The notes beneath the pieces were generated by a model, which was given only the letters and a program-made list of their open reading frames with translations, had not been told where the DNA came from and ran no database searches. From Lingula anatina (taxonomy: Eukaryota; Brachiopoda; Lingulata; Lingulida; Lingulidae): a stretch of 50,638 nt of DNA. A program made the translations under genes and the position numbers. Location: NCBI RefSeq assembly GCF_001039355.2, contig NW_019774836.1, positions 121,223-171,860 on the forward strand, read 5' to 3'. Positions 37,953-48,654 of this stretch are shown in pieces; the stretch's first letter is position 1; each line of letters opens with the position of its first letter.

Positions 37953-38038
37953 CTCCGTACGCGCTCAACTCTCTCATCGCCAAAAATGGGTTTGAGTCCT
38001 TTTTTTACGGAAGCGCAATCCTCTGGAGTGACGAATAC
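37953..38038 (-). CDS. MGST1-like middle exon, type 2b
   Basis: An 86-nt exon, phase 0 in (after TTTCTCAG) and phase 2 out (before GTGAGGG). It encodes VFVTPEDCASVKKGLK, a short linker and ERVERVRR. It is the alternative to the exon at 37042-37130, less than 1 kb away. It keeps the Cys of the MGST1 PEDC motif (codon at 38015-38017), which in mammalian MGST1 (Cys49) controls activation. It is one codon shorter than type 2a. Confidence 0.84.
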
Positions 38039-40631
38039 CTGAGAAACGGACAAAACTCTGGTCTGACGTTATTCCAGTATCTAATTACACACTTTACTAC
38101 TTAATAGAATTCTATACTGTGGTGTTTAAGTAATTTCATTGTGCTCTAAAGTGGGTGCACTTTCCAGAGCATAAAAGACAAATTAATTGTTCAAGAGCCA
38201 TTTACAAAACTTAAATAATACAATGGTCAAATTTTATATGGTCATACCATTCGCCCAGGAAATATTTGTCACAGCTTATCTGTGCCTCGTAAAAAAGCAA
38301 TGAGGAAGATGACGGGAAGGTGGAGGGGTGGAGTCAGTAGAGTAACACGTTACTTTTTCCCAAAACATCTCATATTAGTTGTTGTTTTGAAAATGTATTT
38401 ACGGTGAAAACTGTGTGTGAGATGGTGTGAAAACGACACCATTATAGTCCCCGTGTTGGGTCCTTTCTAATTTTAAGAAGACACTTTCCTTTATGCGTAT
38501 TTTTCTGAAGTATCATGGCCCTTTTCCGCATCTCACCTTTCACAGATATTTGGTGTTCTTTTCTTAATTGAACATTTCCTTTCTACAGGAAAGAAAGCTT
38601 GAGTAAAATGAATCATCGTAAATCATTGTCATGATCTCTTTTTATCACTGAAATTACCCGGATGTAGTGACGTCAAGAAAAGATGGAGATATGTATCAGT
38701 TATTTACATTATAGCATTCCCATCATCTAGCTTTGGGACCAAGCTGGCTGCGAGATTTATGATAGCCAGTGACTGTGCATCATCTACATTATCATTACTG
38801 GTTATCAATGTAAAGAATCTGCACAATTGCCGACACGAAAGCAAATTAAAATGGTGTAAACGGTGGGCTATTTAGAATATAACTCCAAATCGCACCACTC
38901 CATTAGCGAAATAAAAGGAAAACTTGGCGGAAGTGAACTTTTTCTAAAGAAAAGAAAAAGAAATCGCAGCATGCGATTTGGTCGGAATCGGCAAATAGCT
39001 GATAAAGCTCAATTCTTTGTCAACTCTAAATAAAATCAAATTTAAATGCGCTTCAGCGGATTCTAAAACTATATGTTTTTAGGGTTAGACGTCGCCGGTG
39101 ATAGGTGAATCGATAGTAGCCCTTTTTCATATTATTCAACAGAAGGAGAGCAACACGTTCTTTTGCCCCCTCTTTATATCCTTATTAAAACACTTTTATT
39201 CTCAGATCCGGTTTAAAAATATAAAATGACTTAATGGCAAGGCTTACAGCTGTAATTATCTTAGCGCCGGGATTCTTCTTTTATGGACCAACACCCACAA
39301 AAACTTTTACTTAATTTTCCACCTTTTACAGTCTGATTTTATTTGGGAAAAATTTAGTTTTGGGCTTACCACCAACTTTCATTTAAATGATTAGTCCAAG
39401 GTCAAACACCATATGAGTACATGTATTTTATAGTATTATATAGTTGGCATAAAATACGATAAAGTCATACATAATACAATTTTCGACTTTGGTTGAGGTC
39501 AATTTGTTTATTTTGCTGATCTCGTAAAAGTGATATCGACCGAGGAGCAAAACAACATATCATCCTCAACCAATGTCGATAATTGTATAATTTAAAATGC
39601 GAGTAAGGAATTTTATACACCACATTGGCAGTTACCCATATATTCCAGCGCGTATTATACAATGAGTTATTTTGGGCGTTTTTCAACTGTGAATGTCGTA
39701 TCCTGTATAGGCCACTTGTGTCACGAATGGATGCGCGTCCGCTTTACTGCATCGACTAAATCAATGAAATATCTTTTTCATAAAAGTGTCTGATATACCG
39801 GACGGGAAGAGGCAAAGCAGGCCCAGGCGCCCCCCCCCCTTCCATCCCCCAAGCCGTCGTCAACCCCTTTTCAAAACAGCTAAATTCCTTAGAAAAAAGT
39901 CATTCATAATTGTACGGGCTGTACATGAACGAACACGTTTTCAAATCAATGGGCGGGAAGGGGTGGGCCCCACCCCCTTAAAATGCTATGTCCACCAGTG
40001 TACGAGAAATTTCGGCCAAGAAATGTGTGAACAGTTGAAGTTAGTAAAGTTAGTAAAAACAGTAAAATATATCGGTCATTCTCATGCACATTCTTCCAAT
40101 GGCTTTCTTCTCAATGTGGCCTCTGCAATATGAGCTGCCTTAATTTTCGAATAACACATCATGTATGAACGACAAGAGTTAGGCCTATATCGTTATTGTT
40201 ATATGCTGAAAGGAACGCAATGTTATTATTTAGTTTGCAGGTCACCCCCTGTGGGCTTTGGCCTGCTACACTGAGAGTACAGAGTAGAAATAGGTCAGTC
40301 AGATGTGGTGATTACGAATTTTACAATTCCTTGATGTGCAACATTGAGCAGCTTGGTATGGTTTAAATCCTCGTTTCTTAGTCAAATAGAACAATACCGC
40401 ACAGTACGATAAATATTTACATAATACATTCATATCAATGATCACTAAGAGCTAGTGAAATTAATAAAAATACATCTAAGAAATAATAAGTAACAACGAC
40501 TAGAAATGTTTAATATTTTAATTTCTTATCCCTTGAGCAAGCCAAATTTGCATTTTAAGTTACCTGTGAATCGGTGGTGAACTATTCAAACTACAATGAT
40601 CGTATTTTAGAAAAATAAAGTGAAGCCTTAC
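38039..40631. other. Intron-like stretch between MGST exons, nothing else recognised
   Basis: No further MGST-type exon and no other gene could be supported on either strand. Low-complexity C-rich and T-rich patches occur near 39830 and 37760. Confidence 0.4.
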
Positions 40632-40751
40632 GTCCTTAGATATCCTATTCCTGACCGTCAGCAGAGACATCGCCATCATTTTGAGCAGGCATAGTGCTGC
40701 GTAGAAGGCAAACCCAGCAAATACTTCGTTATCCAACTCCAGCAAACCCAT
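40632..40751 (-). CDS. MGST1-like first exon, type 1b
   Basis: A 120-nt exon from ATG (40751-40749) to the donor GTAAGG, 40 codons ending in phase 0. It encodes MGLLELDNEVFAGFAFYA, then LLKMMAMSLLT, then a basic RNRISKD end. This is the first membrane helix of MGST1, which in vertebrates reads D.EVF.AF..YA....KMM.MS. A-rich sequence precedes the ATG with A at -3. It joins in frame to either middle exon. Confidence 0.85.
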
Positions 40752-41151
40752 GTTTTCTTCTTTTTGAGCAGCTTCTTCAAGGTATACAAGTTTTACCTAT
40801 CCCCGGTTCGTAGTAGTCTCTTTATATACTAAAAAGTTGCCGAGTCAGCGTGGAATGTAATGCAGGATATCCGGATCCAGGTCGGCCCTAGGGACTGTGA
40901 ACGACAATGAAGTGACGAGGTGAATGTCGTAACGGACGACATCAGCCTCTTTAAGTAGGTCAGAAAGTTATGCGGGTTAGATGACGCTGTCAGGTGTCCG
41001 GAGGCTGAAATTATTTCCGTGTCTTGATGCATTTTAAGTGTTAAGTGTTACCGGTGTCCGGGAGCAAAAGGAGGATATATAGGCCTATTATATATGCTTT
41101 ATTCATACTTTCTGCACCAGACTGAGCTGGGGAAAATGTACAGAGATAAAG

Positions 41152-41152
<1 letters not shown>

Positions 41153-41216
<64 letters not shown>
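41153..41216. repeat. (AT)n microsatellite
   Basis: About 31 AT units, uninterrupted, between the two alternative MGST first exons. It is self-complementary and so cruciform-prone. Confidence 0.9.
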
Positions 41217-41218
<2 letters not shown>

Positions 41219-41864
41219 CTGGTAGGTTGGAAACGAGGAGACGCGTTAGTCTGCTCAAGGATAACCCCTTGATGTGTTAATTTATTTTTATTTAACACCA
41301 AGCCGGACTCTGTGCATTAAATTATCTTGGGATATACTTTCTGTGACTCGCGCATTGGCCATGTAGTGGAAGTGAAATGAAAATAGGTTATCAGTTCAAT
41401 GTTCAGTCGCACACATGGATGTTATGAAAACGTCCCTTTTCACATCGATCAGATGTTGACAACTTAGTAGTCTGGTTATTACGTGGCAGAGTCACATAAA
41501 CGGACAGCAACCACCACCCCCCACCCCCGGGATTAATTTGAGTGTTACATCGTGGCTTGAAAATGGAAATAAATTCTTGTAGATTCTTACATATAAGAAC
41601 CATTCGAACTGATGCTGTACAGAAATGGGTCTAGCTAGGTTACTCCACTTAAAATATGGCGTTTGTGAATGTTTTAAAAAGCCTTTTAACGGGGGCGAAT
41701 GGTATGACCATGGATCCATATACTCACATATCTATGATAATGAACCTAATACAAAACCATCGCGGTGCAAAGCTACAATATGATTATGAACGCTATTAGA
41801 ACTTATAAAAATAATAATTATACCACAGCTATTTACTGGTCAGATGCCATAACTCCGTACTTAC

Positions 41865-41984
41865 GTTTGTAGCCATCCTTTTCGCGGTCGTCAGAAGAGA
41901 CATCAGCATCATTTTCAACACCACCAACGCGGCATAAAACACGAAATTTGCAAAAATTTCATTTGACAAGTTAAGCTCTGCCAT
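41865..41984 (-). CDS. MGST1-like first exon, type 1a
   Basis: A 120-nt exon from ATG (41984-41982) to the donor GTAAGTACGG, 40 codons ending in phase 0. It encodes MAELNLSNEIFANFVFYA, then VLKMMLMSLLTT, then AKRMATN. It has the same length and phase as the first exon at 40632-40751 but is clearly diverged. It presumably has its own promoter to the right (42.0-42.1 kb), since both exons carry start codons. It joins in frame to either middle exon. Confidence 0.86.
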
Positions 41985-42095
41985 CTCGATGCCGTTTCTG
42001 GTCTGCAAACTCGTTTACTCTGGCAAGGGGAAAACGTGAGCGTCCCAGTTATTGACTCTGAAAACATTTGAACCAAATTCCGATATCTAAAGGCT

Positions 42096-42356
42096 CGTTC
42101 CCAATGAAACCATTGCTCTACGTAGATCGATCCAACTCCGCGGGGGACTCTTGCTGAATGCAGTCAGATTCAGAGATTAACACGCCTCCTCTTGGCCTTA
42201 AGTAGAATACGAAAAAAAAATTGGTGATTATACGAGTACGTTGAAAACAGGAGGCGTAACAGGAGGGGTGTTGATTTGCCAATCTGATTGTATTCAGCTA
42301 ATGTCCCCGCGGAGTTGGATCGATATACAGGAAACAATAGTTTCATTGGGAATGCG
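42096..42356. mobile_element. Foldback (MITE-like) element upstream of MGST exon 1a
   Basis: Inverted ends begin cgttcccaatgaaac on the left and end gtttcattgggaatgcg on the right. Further inward, gatcgatccaactccgcggg pairs with ccgcggagttggatcgat, followed by a shared gctgaat and a cgcctcct/aggaggcg pair. There is no coding capacity. The inner gatcgatc..ctcc..gggg block resembles the element at 5777-6019, suggesting a common family. It sits about 110 bp upstream of the exon 1a ATG, so it may overlap its promoter. Confidence 0.72.
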
Positions 42357-42486
42357 CCCTAAATCTGTCTTGACCTCAAGATAAGTCTTGGTAAGGCATT
42401 TGCCAACTCCCCACAATAGTAGTGCTATACAAATATAGGTTCTCTCGCTCCTCGAGTGTATGTGTGCGGGCGCGAGTGCAGGTCTG

Positions 42487-42488
<2 letters not shown>

Positions 42489-42524
<36 letters not shown>

Positions 42525-42545
42525 AGAGAGAGAGAGAGAGAGAGA
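42489..42545. repeat. (GA)n microsatellite
   Basis: GA repeat with one CT interruption near 42523. Confidence 0.9.
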
Positions 42546-42699
42546 TAGGTGGTTGGGAAAAAAGACAGACGGACAATACAAAATGATTGCAGGGGCTTGT
42601 TGTTCAGCCCATATCCCCAGCGTTTTTGTAATTGATTTAAATTTTTTATATCTTAAGGTGACCCATACTTGGTATTTGTGGGCTTTTGTATTTTTTCCG

Positions 42700-42726
42700 T
42701 TTTTTTTTTTTTTTTTTTTTTTTTTT
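42700..42726. repeat. Poly-T tract (27 T)
   Basis: T homopolymer in a gene-free stretch. Confidence 0.85.
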
Positions 42727-45128
42727 ATGAAACCTCGACTTGTGTGTGCTGACTGTCATACCACACATGTACATCCACGTATAAATAAATGATTACTTTT
42801 TCGCATAACATGGTAATGCTTTTGCATTTAAGGTAAGCCTAATTCTTCAATAACATTTTAAAAACATATTCAAAGGGATAACAACTGTTCGTATGAAATC
42901 CATGTTTCACAATACATTTTAAACAAGTCATTGAAATATAATAAAATCTATTTCACCACCAGAACGGCAGTTAACGCAATAATTCTGGAATTTGTGCTTG
43001 CGCCCACATTACTTGAAATCCATAGATGGCTAAACTCCGTAATAATCTCTTAAGAAAATGTTATAAAAAACCAAACTCTTAAGAAAAAAACAGGGACTAA
43101 CTTTGAATGTCGGAAGGGATTCATTAACCATTGGTAAGTACGGGGAAATTGTGCTTTACCCCAGGAAAATTCATTTTTTGGTCAAAATGAACAGTTGTTA
43201 TATTATCCCTTTAAGTTTTGAAATGTCTACTCCCCTCTATCTCACAACCCCAAAATACGTAGAACAGCCGGATCGTCATGGAAATATGTGTGTATCATGT
43301 TGGCTTACTCCATAACCTTTACTTTACAACAATAATATTTCACGGTGGCAATATTTACATAACATCGTCACCCATTTTGCCTTTCGTGAAACCAAGCACC
43401 ATTGCGATGCGTGCCCCCCCCCCCCCCCCTTTAGTTCTGGAGGTCACTGAAAAGTTATCTCTCTGTTAAGCGAATGTTGGAAACGGCACAGACTTGCTGA
43501 TGACGGAGATGTGAGTTTTCAGCGCCCTATGAAACTCGGGTGCGTTTACCTCGCGCAATAGCAACATTTCAAGGTGTTGCAAAATATTGGACGGGGGCTG
43601 ATACGCCGATCGATAAAAAGGGGTCAAACCAGGTAAGAATACCTTTTAATTCATTGTAAACACAATGTGCTATTAATAGCAACGCAGCATTGCGAAATTG
43701 TAACTCCGCTGCTTTATCAGGTCACCTGATTTGCTGTATATACGTGTTGGAAAAAGATCGGTAGTGCAGAGAGTCTCTTCTTCTTATCAGCATTGCCACG
43801 CCTAGTATCATCCATTAGGTTGTCACATACATTACAACAGCAGTGCCAATTCTTCTACTGAGGCTAACACAAAGGATCTGCATAACAAGACGGTGTTTGG
43901 TGAGGCAATCAAAATACCGAAGGTAAGTGACCGCTGAAAGCTGTGGTCAGTTGGCGTGAGAACAGGTGATCATGGCAGGTGAGAGGCATTTGTTCAGGGG
44001 CTGTATGCATGGGTGACGCTTCGACAGTCTTGGCACGGCCAGTTATGGCTTCTCGATAATATCAGTTGCTTAAACGCCAGGGTCTGCGTGAAAAGAGAGA
44101 GAAAGAGAGAGAGAGATGACAGTTTATATGTCCTTCAAAACAAATATCGACTTTTAGGTCACCATTGTACACACTGTAATATATTGCTTTATAGTCGATC
44201 TACACGTATACTTAAGCCATGGCCTCAAATTATCTATGAAAAAGCTGCACGTTAATCGATCGGTGATAATTATATTGGCTTAACTGTAAAGTCTTCACTT
44301 ACAAAAAATTCTATGGTACTTGATAACAAAGGACATAATATTGAGGGTATGTGTCAATGTAGGATGGAGAAAGCATGAACACGTGGTGCGTAGCGTGGAA
44401 AATACCCCCGGGTAGTTCAGAAAAGACCTGTGTTCAGTGTCAGTTCCACAATTATGGCAGTGTCGAAACCACAATTACCTCCATTATGAATAAATAATGT
44501 ATACATCTCCCCCATCAGCTCTTCAAAATATACTGAATTCCAGCGAAAGAAATGTTATTGTTTGTCTACTTGTTATAACTAGGGTGTTGAGTTTATTAAA
44601 AAAGCAAAATGATGACATCTAGTATTATTAGACTTAGGCAGTGATATTTTGTTGCGAAACATATAAACGTGTCACGGGCTCTCGAACGACATGACGTCAT
44701 GGGCGTTTCGAGCAGTTCATTTACGGATGGGTAAGAAAAAAAGCATTTTGACGTAAAAATGCAAATGTTGGTAGTTAATTTGTTGACAGTTGTTTTATTG
44801 TAAGAAGTGCTTGTGTCGGCTGTGAAAGGGTCTATAAAGTTGCCATTACGTGGGTGAAATGTTTTTACAAGGAGCTTTTCGGCCTGGAAAAAAGACCGTT
44901 GGTGATTTTGGATATTTTAGATTTATATTACATACACGAGCGGCAAACATAATGAAACCGCACCGATGCACTGTGTCAGCTCCACAGCCTTGGGCAATTA
45001 TGCAGTTCCAAAGTGTTCTTATATTATTTTGTTCTTCGAACGGTAACAAACACTGTACTCGGAAAACAGGAAAGAAGAAACTGCATGCAAATTCCGTTGC
45101 GGTTTTTAAAAATGCGCCTCTACTAAAA
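42727..45128. other. Gene-free stretch
   Basis: No exon with recognisable protein similarity was found on either strand. A short C homopolymer lies near 43415-43429, and a short GA run near 44096-44115. Confidence 0.4.
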
Positions 45129-45316
45129 GAGCATTCACATCGAGAAGAGCCAAGGTCTAGCAAGGCCGAGACCTTTAATTTTAATGGTCTCTCAATGACA
45201 TTCAGTGACATGCATTGAGAGACCATTAAAGGATTACGCGGTTTTCCTTTCATGTAGGTCCGCCATATTTAGGTCTCGGCCTTACTAGACCTCGGCTCTT
45301 CTCGATGTGAATGCTC
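45129..45316. mobile_element. Nested foldback element
   Basis: Outer arms 45129-45174 and 45271-45316 (46 nt each) are inverted complements with two mismatches. Nested inside is a second, perfect 17-bp inverted pair (45181-45197 and 45213-45229, ttaatggtctctcaatg). The sequence would fold as a hairpin within a hairpin. Overlapping long open frames on both strands here are explained by the symmetry and are not called as genes. Confidence 0.75.
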
Positions 45317-46385
45317 TCTAAAAGCACCGCATTTCGCAACCCACAGCATTTTATTATACCCTCTACCTGGGCTACAGATTGATTTTCCCTAGATATTAAC
45401 AGATTTTATATCTCTGCCTATTACATGGCACATTTTCCACTGTTATAGCGCTGGAGATAAGTACACGCAGTTAATCTGCTGACTTGCTTGGTAGAGAGTT
45501 ATTTTGCAACTGGTTGTAAAATGAAATGCCAGAGATAAATTGTATAAATGTTAGCTTATTTATTAACTGATTTGTTTGTTTTATGTCTGTTTATAGGCCC
45601 TACCTCATGAAAATATTCAAAAAGCCAGTATTTTTACTCCATCTTTAGGCCTACCGTGAGTGCTTAGGATTAATGTTTGTACAAGTTGTTGTAATTATTC
45701 AAATAACAAATTTAAGCTAATTAAGATGGCAGTGCCAATCATGCCCATATACATTTGCATCGGGTATCAATTATATCTATATTGAGTTATAGTTACATGT
45801 TAGCCAAAATAAAGCCTTCTAGGCATCCCTGACTGCATACTTCGTAATATGGATCCAGGGCAGGGCAAGTAAAACCATTATTTTTTTTTTCATGACGTTG
45901 CAAACGTTAAAATTAAACCGACACTTAAAAAAAGGCGTTTTGTTTACATGTACTTTGCGTGTCGAGCTCTTTCATTGGAATAGGAAGCCAATATTCAAAC
46001 AGTTTACTTTGTGGGGATCGAAGCGCCAGTCTTTGAAATGAGTTTGCAATTTGAAGAATCTGGCAATGTGCCAAAGCATATGGAATAGAACATGCAAAAT
46101 ACTTTTATTGATCATGCAAATAAGACGATTCGCATGCAGTCCAAGTTGAGGTGAAGGTGAAGTGTTCAAGAGTAGATCTAATTTTAAAACGGAAATATAA
46201 CTCCAGGTAGACCAAAAACCAATTAAAATTTAAGAAATGTCTTTACTTCGTTTCAAACCATATATTTAAAAAGAGGACCAATGTGCTTCGAGTCAACAAC
46301 GTAATTCTTAATTATTATTATTATTTCAGATTCCCCACGAAAAGGTGGTACTTGCATACTTTCGGTACATTTTGTATCGTAAACT
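45317..46385. other. Intergenic, nothing recognised
   Basis: AT-rich sequence upstream of the FAD oxidase. It should contain that gene's promoter, but no confident core element was identified. Confidence 0.35.
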
Positions 46386-48462
46386 ATGATTGTGCCGTTA
46401 TTTGTTGTGTTTGTGGCGAACCTTGGATTGTGCCATGGTTACTGCACGTCCGACGAATCTTGTTGGCCCAGTTCCTCGCGACAAGCACAGCTGAAGGCGT
46501 CATTGAGCGGAAAGCTTTATCTTACAGGCGACACCAATTTTTCTGCAATAGCGAAAGTCGTTTACAATACACGATATGCTGAAAAACCCGGTAAGGAAAA
46601 ATTTTGTTTTTTTTTGTTATTGGAGTGATTGTTGTGTTTATAGCCTGTAGTTTTTATCTTATTATTTTTTGTTGTAATTTTTTCATAAACTTAACTTTTA
46701 ACCAGATTTATGCTTAAGTAAAAAGTGTCGATTTCTAAAATTGAAAGATCCAAAGATGCAAAACAAAGAAGTGACAGAAAGAATTATTATACCCAAAAAA
46801 ATCTCCCGTGTGCTTATCAACCGGCATGTGTGTTGTTTGAGAAAAGAAAGTTTTAACTTTAGATATTAAAATACACGTTTTGCAGCCTTAAGCATTTACA
46901 CAATTGCAAGATAATCCAGTCAACAAATTTTCTTTCTGAATGTTTTGATAAAGTGGTGAAATTATTGAATCCACAACTCGTTAATTATCAGAAACATAAA
47001 AATGCTAAAATGAAAAATGTAGTGAATGATTAATGCATAAATGAGGTAAAGAAGACCTAATGTGTTGATGTTTATTAAAAAATAAATAAATAAATAATAA
47101 ACGTTCAGGGATTATAGAAAATTTGTATTCCATGTGTGCTGCATCTTTTACAGCCATCATCGTTGAACCCTATACCGACCAGGATGTCCAGAAGGTGATT
47201 GTCTTCGCCAACGAATTCAACATTAGGATCTCCGTGGTGTCTTCCGGCCACGATTACATCGGGAGGAACACCGCCGCCAACAATATACAGATCAACATGA
47301 GCAAGATGAAGTATCTCAAAGTGAACCTCAATGACTCGGCCAGCGACACTGGGATGTCTGCCACCACAGAGATGGGGAACTTCTGGGGGGCAATATACGA
47401 GGAGGTCGGCGTGAATTACATCAAAAATTATATTGAAATTATGACAGTTGTAAAAGATAATTATCACATCGCAGTCAAATTAAAGTAATTCAACGGTCAA
47501 ATCAAAGGCTTAAAGAATGAATATATAATGCCATATTTTGGCAGTGGTTTTTCATTATGATCAGCTGCATACCCCCAGATGCATGTCTTGTGCAGTCTTT
47601 TATTTCCACTGTATTTGGTTTTAACCCGTTTAACTAATGACGAGTACGTTTTGTTAGAGACCCTCTTTAGATGTATTAGTCTTTTCTATATAAAAGGTCT
47701 AACGCACATTGTTTTTTCTATATAAAAGGCATAACGTGCATTGTATGCCTTTCAAAATGTTTATTCCAGGTCAGTGGGAAATACAACAAACTCATCGTTG
47801 GCGGCAGCTCGGAGACGGTCTCTCCGGCGGGGTACACTTTGGGGGGCGGTCACAGCCCCCTCACCAGGAAACTCGGGCTTGCCGTGGATAACGTCCTGGA
47901 AATCACGGTCGTGACTGCCGAGGGATACATCGCCAACCTGACCTCATCGTCCACCGTGCTGGTCGACAAGAACGGAGTGGTCAATACTTCGACTAACACC
48001 GACTTGTTTTGGGCTCTGCGCGGCGGCGGAGGCAGCACGTTTGGTGTGGTCACTCGAATTAAATACAGGATCCACGACCCGCCTGCGGATGGATTTGTTT
48101 ATGCAACGTAAGTCACGGTCACGAAGTTGTAGTGTTATTATGACAGGAGTGAATCCGGTTTGGGTAAATTTATCACTGCTTCATTTGTTAATTGATTTGT
48201 GATGATTTCTTCATTACTTGTGCAGATCACTTTATTTTTGAATTTCTAACCTGTGTGTGTGTGTGTGCGTGTGTGTGTGTATGTGTGTGCGCTCGGGCGC
48301 GCGCGGCTTACTTCAGATTAGAGTACATATGCCCACATGCAGACACTACATAACGGTGGCTCATCCTCTCTGCTTCCAGGTGTAGTTACAGGTATCGTGC
48401 CAGTGGGCAGATGGTTGGACCGACCATTATGGATTATTTTAATTCTTTTATCACGACACTTC
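46386..48462 (+). CDS. Secreted berberine-bridge-like FAD oxidase, 5' part
   Basis: Exons: 46386-46590 (signal peptide MIVPLFVVFVANLGLCHG, then mature start; phase 1 end), 47154-47410 (phase 0 end), 47770-48107 (phase 2 end) and 48380-48462 (cut by N). All four join in frame with consensus acceptors and GTAAGG, GTGAAT and GTAAGT donors, giving about 295 residues. The FAD-binding (PCMH) fold is clear: IIVEPYTDQDVQKVI, then SSGHDYIGR, whose His is the usual covalent flavin anchor, then YTLGGGHSPLTRKLGLAVDN, then DLFWALRGGGGSTFGVVT. The fourth exon begins the substrate domain (MVGPTIMDYF). Family members are about 450-550 residues, so the C-terminal half, including the final covalent/catalytic region, is missing. 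They oxidise alcohols, sugars or amines with release of H2O2; the substrate here is unknown. Sequons such as NDS, NLT and NTS fit secretion. Confidence 0.85.
47676..47743. repeat. Short tandem duplication with TATATAAAAGG
   Basis: Two ~34-base units in intron 2 of the FAD oxidase each read ttttctatataaaagg, then (t/c)(c/a)taacg(c/t), then (a/g)cattgt. No function is evident; the TATA-box-like core is probably chance. Confidence 0.6.
48252..48290. repeat. (TG)n microsatellite
   Basis: TG repeat with interruptions in intron 3 of the FAD oxidase. Confidence 0.85.
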
Positions 48463-48463
48463 N
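48463..48463. other. Single N: contig join 3
   Basis: The base is N. The left flank is inside the fourth exon of the FAD oxidase. The right flank is an intron end leading to a lipoxygenase exon. No duplicated sequence was noticed across it, unlike the other two joins. Confidence 0.8.
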
Positions 48464-48539
48464 AAAATGGCCCAAGAGATAACAATCCATCCTGTTTCAT
48501 ACGTGTCCACTGTGTACCCCTCTCCATTTGTAATTTCAG

Positions 48540-48654
48540 GTTTAGGCTAGAACTGGCGCAACTGGGCAAACAAATCGCAGAAAAAAACAAGAGCCGCTTC
48601 CCGTCTTATCCCTACCTGGACCCTACGTTTATTCCAAACTCTATCAGCATATGA
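48540..48654 (+). CDS. Lipoxygenase, last exon only
   Basis: After the acceptor TTTGTAATTTCAG the exon enters one base before a codon boundary and encodes FRLELAQLGKQIAEKNK, then PYLDPTFIPNSISI and TGA. This is the C-terminus of an animal lipoxygenase: vertebrate 5-lipoxygenase ends in the same pattern (RFR..L......I.ERNK....Y.YL.P..IPNSVAI). The terminal Ile, whose carboxylate binds the catalytic iron, is present. Lipoxygenases insert dioxygen into polyunsaturated fatty acids. All upstream exons are absent; the sequence just left is 76 bases of intron and then the N, so they lie in the gap. It is not part of the FAD oxidase. Confidence 0.8.

Noticed and set aside
41153-41216. (AT)n tract considered as a replication or regulatory element
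   Set aside because: A simple dinucleotide microsatellite explains it; nothing around it supports a function.
42294-42792. Open frames with long SLSLSL or ERERER runs
   Set aside because: They are translations of the GA microsatellite and the adjacent poly-T tract.
44846-45253. 135-codon minus-strand open frame overlapping a 122-codon plus-strand frame
   Set aside because: Both run into the nested foldback element, whose symmetry keeps frames open on both strands; no domain is seen.
48337-48654. Single frame spanning the FAD-oxidase exon, the N and the lipoxygenase exon
   Set aside because: The oxidase exon is read in a different frame upstream of the N, and the apparent continuity through the N and through the intron end is chance.
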